Positions 49,601 through 61,600 of a stretch of DNA of 64,000 nt are shown one piece after another. Every line of letters begins with the position of its first letter. Position 1 is the stretch's first letter. The notes under the pieces are model-generated. The model was not told the DNA's origin. It made no database searches and saw only the letters and a program-made list of their open reading frames with translations. The translations under genes and the position numbers were made by a program. The stretch comes from Steromphala cineraria (taxonomy: Eukaryota; Mollusca; Gastropoda; Trochida; Trochidae), in contig OU744735.1 of NCBI GenBank assembly GCA_916613615.1, positions 56,479,582-56,543,581 of the forward strand, read 5' to 3'.

Positions 49601-52600
49601 GGAGTCGGGGAACGACGAGAAGAGGGCGAGGAGCGCCTAGAGGAGCTCTTCTCACGCTGACGCCCTGTAGGAGAGGAGGAGGAACGCCTGGAGTTCCTGT
49701 CGGAAGACTTCGAGTCCCGGCGACGGTCCTGGTGACAGAGGAACGCTTCAAGGAGCGCAGGTAGCCGAGGATCGGACAAGGCTGGTGTCGGGTTAGGCAA
49801 GGGATCCTGAGGAGGGTCCACATCCTTGGGAGGGACCTTGGAGAGGTCCGACGTAGAAGGAGTAGGGTCCTGAGGAGTAGGAGGCTCGACACGAGGGGGG
49901 GTCGACCTCAGGGGGGTAGGTGACGGGTCTTGAACCTCTGAGGACATCCTGTGCGCCCGCTGTGAGAAGCGCTTGCGCACTACCGCCGAATAGCACTTGA
50001 AGGCGGAGGGGGACAGAGACAGACACTCCTGACACCTGGATGACACCGTACACAGTCGAAGGACCAAGCAGTCGGGGCAGCGTGAATGCGGGTCCTTTGC
50101 TGATTTCTGACTCTTGCACTGAGTGCAATAGACTCTCATGGGATGTCTGTAACATCAAAAAGAGAGTAGCAAAACATCCACAAAACATCCGTTAAATAAA
50201 TAATTACCATAGCGTATATATTTATTTAGAAATATAAGGGATGAAGATGTTAAGATATATATTTATGCAAAGAGTATAAGATATATATATATCAGAAGGT
50301 ATTAAGAAGCATTGGGTATTAAAGAATTATAATTATAATATATAATATATAATATATAATACCTAGGCAGATTTATTACTTAAAATTGAAAGTAATAAAG
50401 AAAAGAAAACAATAATGTAGGGTAAAGTCAATGTTAAACATGAAACATGTGCTATGACAGCAGTAACAATGGTTAACAAAGCAAAAGGATGTCAAAACTG
50501 CTACTGTCAATACTGCTACCGGATGAAAAGTGGCAGTTTTGACATTATGGTGGCAGTATTGACTATTTATTTCATATTTGTTAATAATAGGAACAGAAAT
50601 TTTATGATTTGCTCTTATTGTATGTTTATATGTAGCCTTTATTAGACAGAATCAAGCACTTATATATTTGTGAGTGAATATACCCAAAATTAGTGTGATA
50701 GGGTTGAAACTCATCTTGACAGGTAGCAGTATTGACACGAATAGTGACAGTATGGACAAGTTCATCAAATAATCAATAAATAACTTACCTGTCCTGAAAT
50801 AAATAAATGAAAATCTATTATTGTTTAAATATTTTTAATTGGGATGATTTTCACTTGGTTTTTTTATTGGAAAGCCTCTTTGAATTTTTGTTAAATGTGA
50901 AAAACATTTTGGTAGCAGTTATGACTAAAGTGGTGACAGTAGTTGACAATTCCTCAGATAATGCAAATTACAACTGGTTCCTGATCAAACTCAGGGGTTT
51001 CAATTTCATGAATTCCAACGTGATAAAAGAAGTTAAATTGAAAACATTAAAAAAGAAAATGTAACATTAATTGAAGGAAGATATTCTTCGTTATTGTTAT
51101 AGCAGTAGCAGTATTGACATATCCGGTTGCAGTGATCACTGACTAATCTTAAATTTTCACTTTAATATGACATGAATAAAATAAATTTTCAGTTATAACA
51201 CCTTTTCTTGAGCTGAAATGTCTTTAGATGTTTGTTAAAGTTTTGATAAATTTGTTTTCACACTCTTTGTAGCTTTTTTGTCATCTAACATAGTAGCAGT
51301 TGTGACAACCTTTTTATCAGAATTGACAACATGTTTCCTTAATGAGTAATATATAATTTTGTTGATGCCATTTATCTTAATAACAATTTTATGAAAGTAC
51401 ACAGCATTCACATAGAATAATTAACCTGGTATTTTACATGTAGGAATTATGGTTTGAAATTCTTGATAAAAGGATTAACAGTCTTAAATTCAACAATGGA
51501 TTGTGGATCTTACCCATTCATCATCAGTTATAGCATCAGAAGCTAATGATCTTTAATTAGATGAGTTATACTCAGGTGCTCACGATACAACAAAAGAGAT
51601 CAGAAACTGCTCAGGTATATACATTATATACATGTGAATGAGAATGTTTCATGTCGCTAACAAAAATGATTGTCGTGTGTCCATACCATTTATGTCAATA
51701 CTGCTACCATCGATTGTAATAATGTCAAAACAGATTCTGTCAAAATTGTTCCCAATGCCAATGTTTATAGTTTTAAACTTTAAACTGTTTTTCATGCATG
51801 TATGGGTTTATAGTTAGCTTTGATCTCATTTCAATGTGTTCAACCAAAAGTATAATTGTGTTTGTCAATACTGCCACCATGGTTGACAACACTGCTACCA
51901 TGGATAGTATAAACAAAGAAAAGTAATGGAAAACACCTACTGTTCTAATTGTTCCTGTTGCAGATGTTTCATGATTTTCAACTTAAAAATGTTCTTTTAT
52001 ATGTATTGGTTTAATTGTGTTTTTATCTACTTAACGGAAAGGATAATTGTATTTGTCAATACTGCTACCATAGTTGTCAATACTGCTACCATCAATGATG
52101 AAAAGTAATGCAAAAAACTTGCTGTCAAATGTTACCAGTATGCTATTGAATGTATTTTGATATTCAACCATGTCCCCGAGTTATGTTTAACTTATCACCG
52201 AATGCTAGGCAATTATGATGATTTGAACCCATAAAAGTCAAGACTGCCACCAACTAGGTCCCTTTTTCATTGTACTGAAAAAAGAATACAGTAGTAAAAG
52301 TGTCTTGTGTTGTAATTAACAACAATTTCTAAGATGTGCTTTTGCTAATATGTTATGAATTCAACATTTTCAGTTATCTTTCTTTTAATCATTTAAGGAT
52401 AAGTTTGAATGTCAAAACTGTCACCACTTCAGTCAATACTGCTACTGATGATGTCAATCACTGTCACCTACACTAAATTGTTATTTTTTCAAACAAATAA
52501 CCAGATATATTAATTTAACTAATTTAGAATATAAATGATTAACAATAAGAGTAATTACATATCAAATTTTATGAAAAAAGTTTTTTTTTTTCTGAAGATA

Positions 52601-55600
52601 GTTGAAAAGTTCAATCATTTCAAACTATATTTTTTCATTATTTGAACATAAAACTTTGATGAAAATAATGAAAAACAAAAAATGTTGATTTTTATTTATC
52701 CAAATTCAACAATTTGTTAATCTAAGTTAATCCCATAATCAAATATGCCTTTGATAAAGTTACATTTTTGGAAATTTTAGTATAAATTTCGGTAGCAGTA
52801 TTGACATCTAATAATTATGGCTGTCAAAGTTCTTTAAATTACATAATTAATAATTAGAGTTAAGCTTGCATCTTTCTTGTTTAGAATTTTCAATATTTAA
52901 TCAACACAACATGGTAAAATAAAAAGAGTTTTATAATATTTTAAAATTCATTTTCTTATGTCCTAATAATTAGACTATTCAGGATTTTGACTCATCTACC
53001 TGTATATTATCCTAACTTCCCATCAAAGTTTAAGTTTATGTCACTTATAAATACACAAAATGATCAATTGTTATTTAAATTAGCTCTTTTTTGTGAAAAC
53101 ATTTTTAAGTTACGAAACAGGTTTAAGCGCTCTTGTATATATATATTTATTTATCACAGACTTCACGACCACTGTAATATTGGTCTCATGGCCATATATA
53201 CGAAATAATTTCTGTTCTGTTCTGATATACATCAGTGAGGTGACAGGTTTAATCTTAGTTCAATGAGACTGTACAGCAACTACAATTTCCATGCTACATG
53301 TGGACAGGGCGAGGTGTGGGTGAGTGGTCGGACAGAGCAAGAAGCTAGAGCTAAAGCTGCAGAGAGACTGGGGATATCTCCTCACCAGGTGGAGCTCCAA
53401 CAGGGTATGTAGTATGTCTCAGATGTGTTGTTGACTAAGCAAAGCATCCAAGAAAGGGTAGTGGGATAGGACACGGTCCAAACCATATGAGATCATTGCC
53501 AGGGCTTTACAGTCAGGCATAAAGACAGTAGAAAAATAAGGAGGGGGGCTGTCATGATCCTGCAATGTCCTTTGATTGTTAGGAATAAAGTATACGAAAA
53601 GTGCTTATCCGTGAAATCGAAAGGATGAAACCAGGGTTATTGTCATAGTTCTGTGAAAAGTTTCATCCAAGTATTGGAATTGTCAGAAAGGTTATTGTAA
53701 TATTTAGCAAAGGGATCTTAGCTCAAACAAACATTAATTCTCTATTTGTGAACCAACTTTTTTTACACTGCTGTTGCTAAGTATTTGTACTGGTTTCATG
53801 CGTATTTCCTCAATTAGGATATCACAGATGTGACAGACTTCATTGCACCAGTTTGAGGGTGTATTGCAGCTCAACAGTCTCCCCCTCTGTTTTTCTCTTA
53901 GCAAATCAATATTTACACAATCTCTACCCACAGAGGAAGCTCATCTTTAAATTCTGGTCAAACTTCTGCTGTGATACCCTTACATGTAACCTCTGTGGTC
54001 AGAGAATAATTTTTTTTATTCATTATTTGTTTTCAAGACTCCATACAGAAGGACATGAGAATAATATTGACATGGAGACCATTTAGAAATGATATCGATG
54101 CTGTTTATGTTTGGTAATATTATATTTCTGTGACTGACCACAGACGAGGATGTGCTGGACACCTGGTTCTCCTCTGCTCTCGTCCCCTTCTCCGTCATGG
54201 GCTGGCCCCAACAGGTCTGTACTGTAGAGATACATGCCTTTAGATAGTGAACAAATGTTACATTGTTATTTATGAAAGGTTTAATCTTAGTTCAAAGAGA
54301 CTGTTCAGCCACTATAATTTCCATGTTCCGTGTGGACAGGGTGTGGGTGAGTGGTCGGACGGAGCAGGAAGCTAGAGGTAAAGCGGCGGAGAGACTGGGG
54401 ATATCTCTCGACATGTACAAGGAGTAATTTGGAAGGGATTCTAGATAATATTGTCAGTTGAAATACATCGAGAGAATCATTTTATTGACAACCTATGGAA
54501 AAATAGTAACATTTCTGACAACCAATTATCATTTTTGAAACCCTGCTAGCTTAGAATAATGTCCTGTGGTACTGAATATATCCTCCTCCATCAGTCAGAC
54601 GACCTTTCACGGTTCTACCCGAGCAGCCTGCTGGAGACTGGGAGTGATATCCTCTTCTTCTGGGTCGCCCGGATGGTCATGCTGGGGCTCAATCTCACCG
54701 GTCAACTGCCCTTCAATCGGGTAGGTGAACTCACCGGTCAACTGCCCTTTAGTGTTTATCAGACAAAGATAATCCCTATTGGAGAGATGTTTTATTGGCT
54801 TGGCAAACATTTTATAAAAAACACAGCTTTGACAGTGAGGATGTAGACCAAATCTTAGCCCAGCCACTTTGGCTAAATCATTTCTTTAAATCTTCATACA
54901 TCATAAAGAACTGGTTTGATCACGGTATACATTTTATTAGAGATATCTTTTCTGAAGAGGGGTTTCACAACTTTGTTTTTGTTAAACAGAGGTTCAAAAT
55001 AAAAGGAACATTTCTAGATTATCAACATTTGTTAAACAACATTCCAGAGAATTGGAAACAGCAATTAGAAAACAGAATTATATGTTTAAATCATCTAGCT
55101 TACAATATTGTCCATTATGATATGATCTCTGATAGTAAAGGCTCAAGGGTATTTTATGATAAACTGATATGTAACAAAACTGTTCCAAAGGTATTAGAGT
55201 TTTGGAACAATATCTTTCAACAAAACATAAATTGGAAGGATGTCTTTATATTTTACAGACAATGTACCAATGATTGTAAGCTACTTGATTTTCAATATAA
55301 ATTCATTTTCAGAATTATTTATACAAAGAGAGAACTACTGAAGATGAAGCTAGTTGATAATGATAAATGCACATTTTGTAAACATGCCTCAGAAGATATT
55401 TCACATGTATACTTTGACTGTGAATTTGTAAAAAGATTTTGGCAAGACTTGGAAATGTTTATTAATAATCATCTTCATTGTAACATCATACTTACAAAAT
55501 TTGATATCACCTTTGGAATTAGCTCTCACAATAAAATACTTAATCATATGATACTTTTAGCCAAAAGATTTATCTATGTCTCAAGTATAAGACAACATGT

Positions 55601-58600
55601 ACTCTCTTCTGAGGAGTTTCTAAAATATCTAAAAATGACATGTTCAATTGAAAAATTTATTTCTAGGAAAAATAACAGATTTGAAGTATTTATCAGGAAA
55701 TGGAACCAGTTGCCAATGATACTAGGCATTGAATGAAGCTCTCATAAAATACTTACCCACTCTGTCCATACAACCATATGCTGATGTTGTATACACTTAC
55801 CTCTGTAAATTTTGCAAATGTACTTGCCTAATCATGTAACTTGTACAAATGCTTTGAAATGGAATAAAAAAAAAAAAATAAAAAAAAAATAAAAAAACTG
55901 CCCTTTAGTCAGGTGGGTCAACTCACCTGTCAACTGCCCTTTAGTCAGGTAGGTCAACTCACCGGTCAACTGCCCTTTAGTCAGGTAGGTCAACTCACCG
56001 GTTAACTGCCCTTTAGTCAGGTAGGTCAACTCACCGGTCAACTGCCCTTTAGTCAGGTAGGTCAACTCACCGGTCATGCCCTTTAGTCAGGTGAGTCAAC
56101 TCACAAGTCAACTGCCCTTTAGTCAGGTAGGTCAACTCACCGGTCAACTGCCCTTTAGTCAGGTAGGTCAACTCACCGGTCATGCCCTTTAGTCAGGTGA
56201 GTCAACTCACAAGTCAACTGCCCTTTAGTCAGGTAGGTCAACTCACCGGTCAACTGCCCTTTAGTAAGGTTGGTCAACTCACCGGTCAACTGCCCTTTAG
56301 TCAGGTAGGCCAACTCGCGGGTTAACTGCCCTTTAGTCAGGTGGGTCAACTCACCGGTCAACTGCCCTTTAGTCAGGTGGGTCAACTCACCGGTCAACTG
56401 CCCTTTAGTCAGGTAGGTTAACTCACCGGTCAACTGCCCTTTAGTCAGGTAGGTCAACTCATGGGTCAACTGCCCTTTAGTCAGGTAGGTCAACTCACCG
56501 GTCAACTTCCCTTTAGTCAGGTACATCAACTCACGTGTCAATTGCTCTTTAATCAGGTTGGCCTAACTCTGTGGTCAACTTCCCTTTAGTCAGGTTGGTC
56601 AACTGACCGGTCAACTTTCCTTTAGTCAGGTTGGTCAACTCACCGGTTAACTGCCCTTTAGTCAGGTGGGTCAACTCACCGGTCAACTGCCCTTTAGTCA
56701 GGGTGGGTCAACTCACCGGTCAACTGCTCTTAAGTCAGTTACGCCGCTAATGGCTGAAATATTGCCCAAGCGGCATAAAACAACAAACTCGCTCTCTCAC
56801 TCACTTGAGTCAGTTAGATGAACTGCCCTTTCAACATGTCCATCAAACTCATGGGTTAACTGCCCGTTTATTGGCATATCAAGGGTCAATTGCCCTTTAA
56901 TCATGTCCATCTTACTCTGTGGTCAATTGCCCTTTTATAATGTCCGTCTAACTCTGTGGTCAATTGTCCTTTAATCAGGTTGGCCTAACTCTGTGGTCAA
57001 TTGCCCTTTAGTCATGTCCGTCAAACTCAGTGGTCAATTGTCCTTTAATCATGTCCGTCAAACTCTGTGGTCAATTGTCCTTTAACCATCACCGTCAAAC
57101 TCAGTGGTCAATTGTCCTTAATCATGTCCATGAAACTCACATTAAAGCACCCTTTGATCATGTCCGTCAAACTCACATCTCCAGGTGCTGCTGCATGGGA
57201 TCTTGAGGGACTCCCAGGGGAGGAAGATGAGCAAGTCTCTGGGTAACGTCATCGACCCCATGGACGTCATCCACGGTTGTACCCTGCAGGTATATGCTTC
57301 AATATCTTTATATGATTGAGAGTGAGATACACTGCTGTGTCATTGAAATTAATCTGGCTAGAGTGGCAATAGTCTCTTTCTGTCAAGAAAAATCAGATAT
57401 CTTCAAGGGTTCAAACCTGTTGTATTGTCATACATTGGTGTAAAATATAGAGAATACTAAACATTGTTTTATTGATTTAAAATTTATTTACATTTTTATG
57501 AAACAAGGAATGGTTTGTTATCAAGCGGGTGAAAGCGAGTTTAATACCAATACCATTCACAAGTTTCATCAGATTCGGCTGATTCAATGATTTGTCAATC
57601 TTGGATCATGTTTCCAAGGTCGACAAGTTATTGTATCAACCGAATCTTAATAATTGTTTAATATGTCCCAAAGTTTCATCACTCCTGCATGTGTTGAGAT
57701 AATTGGTACTGAACAACTGGTTAAAACTATAAACCACTGGAAATCTGAGGGTCTTTGTTGTTTCAGAGGCATAATATCTTTCATGAGTTAACCAATTTCT
57801 ATTTTTCTCTCCCAGAGTTTTCAAAACCAGCTTTTGAAGAGCAACCTTGACCCTTCAGAGGTCAAGAGGGCAAGTGAAGGTCAGAAGAAGGATTTCCCCA
57901 AGGGGATTCCCCAGTGTGGTGCCGACGCCCTCCGATTTACACTGTGCTCCTATGACTTAAAGGGTAATAATAAGATTCTACAGCAGTACTAGCTTTTGAA
58001 TTTGAATGTATTTCTATAATGTAGACAAGAAGCGAGTCGGTTGAAGTTGCAAAGGCATTAGGGTAGTTAGCATGAGGTGCTGCTTTCCAGTCCACTGGTT
58101 ATTGCTGGGAAAAACTTTGGAGTAGAGTAGAGTAGAGAGGCTGTTGGTTAAAAGAAGAAAAGAATCAAAAAATGAGTGGAAAATGAAAGAATGCAAACAG
58201 TTGTCATGGCTTTTGGAAAATTAGTTTAATAAATTCTACTATATCCTAGGGTAGACCGTCTAGTGAAATGTAAGTGTAACAAATTGATATTTGGATGTAA
58301 TAGATGATCTTCAGATTTTGCTATTGCCATACATGATAGTGATAAAATGTTATTTGAATATTTTAAATATCTTTTTTATTGTTCTTTATGCTGGAGAATT
58401 GTTTGATGTAAAACAAATATCCATTCATTTCATGTTACTTATCTTGCACATACAAATTACTCAACTTTTGACAAATACAGTGGTTATTCATAAAAAAAAA
58501 TTTTTCACTAGGTATGTATGACATTTTGATTTCTGGAAAATGAATTTCATAAAAATAATCTTTACCACTTAAGCTGCAGAGATCAACATGGATATAACAC

Positions 58601-61600
58601 ACGCCAAGAGTAACAAACAGTTCTGTAACAAGATCTGGCAGGCTTACCACTTTGTTCAATCCAACCTGGGACCAGAGTTTACACCTGTATCCAAATTTGA
58701 GGTAAAATCTATTTTTTATTTCATACCCATTCCTTACAGTGTAAACGGAAGTTTATTGCATTTGTTTTGTCCATTCGTCCATAGAAACATATATTTATAT
58801 TGAGAATGGGGTATAAAGGAACCATTACTTACAACGCTAATTCACGATTTGGAAAATAAATGATCAATACATATCCTACACTTTTAGTGAAAAAATAGAA
58901 TTTTTTTTAGTAAATCAGCAAATATATTCTCATGATCTTCAATTTTGAAAAATTTGATTAAAAAATATTATATTACTGTTAAATGTTTACAAATTTGATT
59001 GTTGACAGATTACCAAAGACCATTCTGCTACTGACAAATGGATACTGAGTAGACTTAGTCACATGATTAGGTCATGTGACACTCACTTCAGAGCGTATGA
59101 CCTTCACCTTGCAACCAAATCTCTCCACCAGTTCTGGTTGACAGAATTCTGTGACCTCTATTTGGTAAGCAATGTTGAAGAAAACAGAGTTGTTGTTGAG
59201 TTTCATATTAAACACAGATGTGTATGAACCTGAGACAAGCAAATTGACAAAATTCAGAAAGTAAAGGGGCAAGCTTATAGAACACGTTGTATTGAAAATC
59301 ATCATGTGTACGGGTTTCTATTGGGGTTTTCAACTTACCCCTTCATTTATTTGAACCATTTCAATGATAACTCAACTAAAAATTGATTTGAAAAACCTTT
59401 AGGCCTAGCTTATCAAAACTTAGTATGTCTAACAATCATCATGTATTGTTATTGCTTTTATAGAGTTTTTGTCTTTTTCCATCAAAACAAGAGTTTCAAT
59501 ACTGTCTTCAGGGCACTGAAACTTAGCATTATAAGCAATAATGTGTATTGGATGAAGTCATTAAAAATACTAAGAATAGGTTTCTAATTTAAATACTGAT
59601 AAGGGTTCAGAACACAATTTTAAATTAAACTATTGCAAACATAATCTTAAAGCAGTTTACTGTTGAAAGTTTTAAAGGAGCATGTTTTAGTAGTTCATGG
59701 TGATGCTGAATGACCTTTTAGTTGCCATTTTATCAGATGAAAGGGTGCTGTTTATCAATGAATTACGAATGTTATTTTCTGTTGATCTGCAATTATGTCA
59801 GTAAGCTTGAATTCGTTTTCTGAGTCTATAGGCACTGATACAGTCTGTAAACCTACCCACAATAATACTCGCTATACTCCCATACTGAGTCTAGAGAGAT
59901 ACAGTAAGAGGTCGTATCAGCCGACCTTTTGATGACCTATGACCCTCCAATGTTATATGTGCAAAAGCAGACTATTGCGGCATGGTAAGCCAAGTCCTGA
60001 TTGGTCAATTCAATAAGTCAATAATTCAATAATTGAGTATAGCGAGTGTTATTGAGGCTAGGTTTACTTAGACTGGCACTGACGATATTGCATGTGACAT
60101 CAACTATGTTTGACCTATGGATAATAGCTTGTTCATTACTAACAGGAGTGTGTGAAGCCGGTGTTCCAGCAAGGCTCGGACTCTGAGCAGGCTGCCGCGA
60201 GACAAGTGCTGTACCTCTGTGTGGAGACGTATCTACGAGCCATCAGCCCTTTCACACCTCACCTGGCTGAAGAGCTCTACCAGAGACTCCCTAGAAGGGG
60301 AGATAACTGGCCGGAGAGCATCTGTGTAGCACCTTATCCAAAACAAGAAGAAGTATGTTAATGTGTGCATTTATTTAATCTATGTATTTCTATTTAGTAA
60401 TAATCAATTGCAGAGACATATGTATGTGTTTATATATAGGTTATAAATAGAACTAGAATCAATAAAGGCAAACAATGTATGAACATTGTGACCTTTCCAT
60501 CTATGTTCGCTAGATCATCCATGGCTGTCACATCAGGGTTTATGGGGTTTTTTCCAAGTAAATGAACATTTTTGACATTTTGATAACGTAACATGTGATG
60601 AAACATGTTTACAACAAGAAGTCAGCCTGTTTTTCCTCAAGTTACAAGAAATAAGTAGACATTTTACCAATTTGCATTATAATATTTGAACTAAATATTG
60701 AACACGCTCTGTGTCAAATATTTATATGCCACTGTATTTTTCACTAAAGAAAAGATGAATATCAATGAAATATTGCAGTACTGTTGGGTGGATGAAGATG
60801 CTGACCAGACAATGTCTGTTGTGAGGGAAGTCTCCCACCTGTCTCTGGCTGTCCGGAGGGACCTCAACCTCACCAAGCTTAGGGCATCAGGTCAGTAGAA
60901 CTCTCAACCTCACCAAGCTTAGGGCATCAGGTCAGTAGAACTCTCAACCTCACCAAGCTCAGGGTATCAGGTCAGTGGAACTTTCAACCTCACTCCAGTG
61001 AGTAGAATCACTCTCCAAATACTTGTTTATCTGAGAGAGCCCAGGGGTTATTCTTGTCAGAAATTCCTGCATGTTTTAGGATGCATTTTGCAACAGAAGA
61101 TAGCATACTGATGTTTGGTTTCTCTGTTGTATTCTTGCTTCTGCAAAGAGTGTATCATGCAAACCTCATCAAAATGAACCAATCAATAGATCGGCCACAT
61201 TGACCATGGATGATATACCCTGACGTTAACCATTCAACTTTCACGGTCTGTTGATTTTGCAATGTCGCACTCATAGTGGATTTTTTAAGTCTTTTATAAA
61301 TATCATGATCAAATCTCTTTTCTTGAAATAATTATGTATATTCCTATTTTCCAGCCTACCTAGTGTGCAATGACCCCACTCTGCTGATGAGACTGACTGA
61401 CCTGAGACTGAGTATGCAGACTCTCTCCCGGTCTCGAGATTTGACTCTGACCTCAGACTGTCAGTCTGTCCCTGCAGACTGCGTCTCTCTCCCGGTCAAT
61501 GAGTCCTGTACACTAGCTGTGTGCATCAAGGTGAGTCTGTCCCAGCTGACTGCGTCTGTCTCCGGGTCAATGAGTTCTGTACTCTAGCTGTGTGCATCAA

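Larger units (their letters stand above)
43466..50484 (-). mobile_element. DIRS-type tyrosine-recombinase retrotransposon
   Basis: Minus-strand order: SR-rich gag-like ORF, reverse transcriptase/RNase H, then tyrosine recombinase overlapping the RT end. This is the DIRS arrangement; there are no LTRs, integrase or protease. The low-coordinate end has 'ttaacttaccttaccttaga' as a direct pair (43463-43496 and 43770-43803) plus an inverted copy (43721-43740), as expected for the terminal and internal complementary repeats. A matching terminal repeat was not found at the high end, which is AT-rich. The gag is split by a hAT MITE and the RT frame has a stop, so this copy is probably inactive. Confidence 0.88.
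41873..52995. mobile_element. 11.1-kb element with 23-bp perfect inverted termini, inserted in LINE relic
   Basis: The left end 'ATGAGTCAAAATCCTGAATA' (41873 on) is repeated inverted at 52973-52995. The LINE reading frame is restored exactly when 41873-52995 is skipped, so these are the element's ends. Without the nested DIRS and the 872-bp duplication, the element is about 3.2 kb. It lacks any transposase-like ORF. Its interior is peppered in both orientations with 'TGTCAATACTGCTACC' or variants. The superfamily is not determined; a non-autonomous DNA transposon is the best guess. Confidence 0.75.

Noticed and set aside
55832..56541. Minus-strand ORFs of 12-residue repeats ([12 protein letters not shown])
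   Set aside because: A 36-bp repeat stays open in several frames; antisense to the array and without a gene context.
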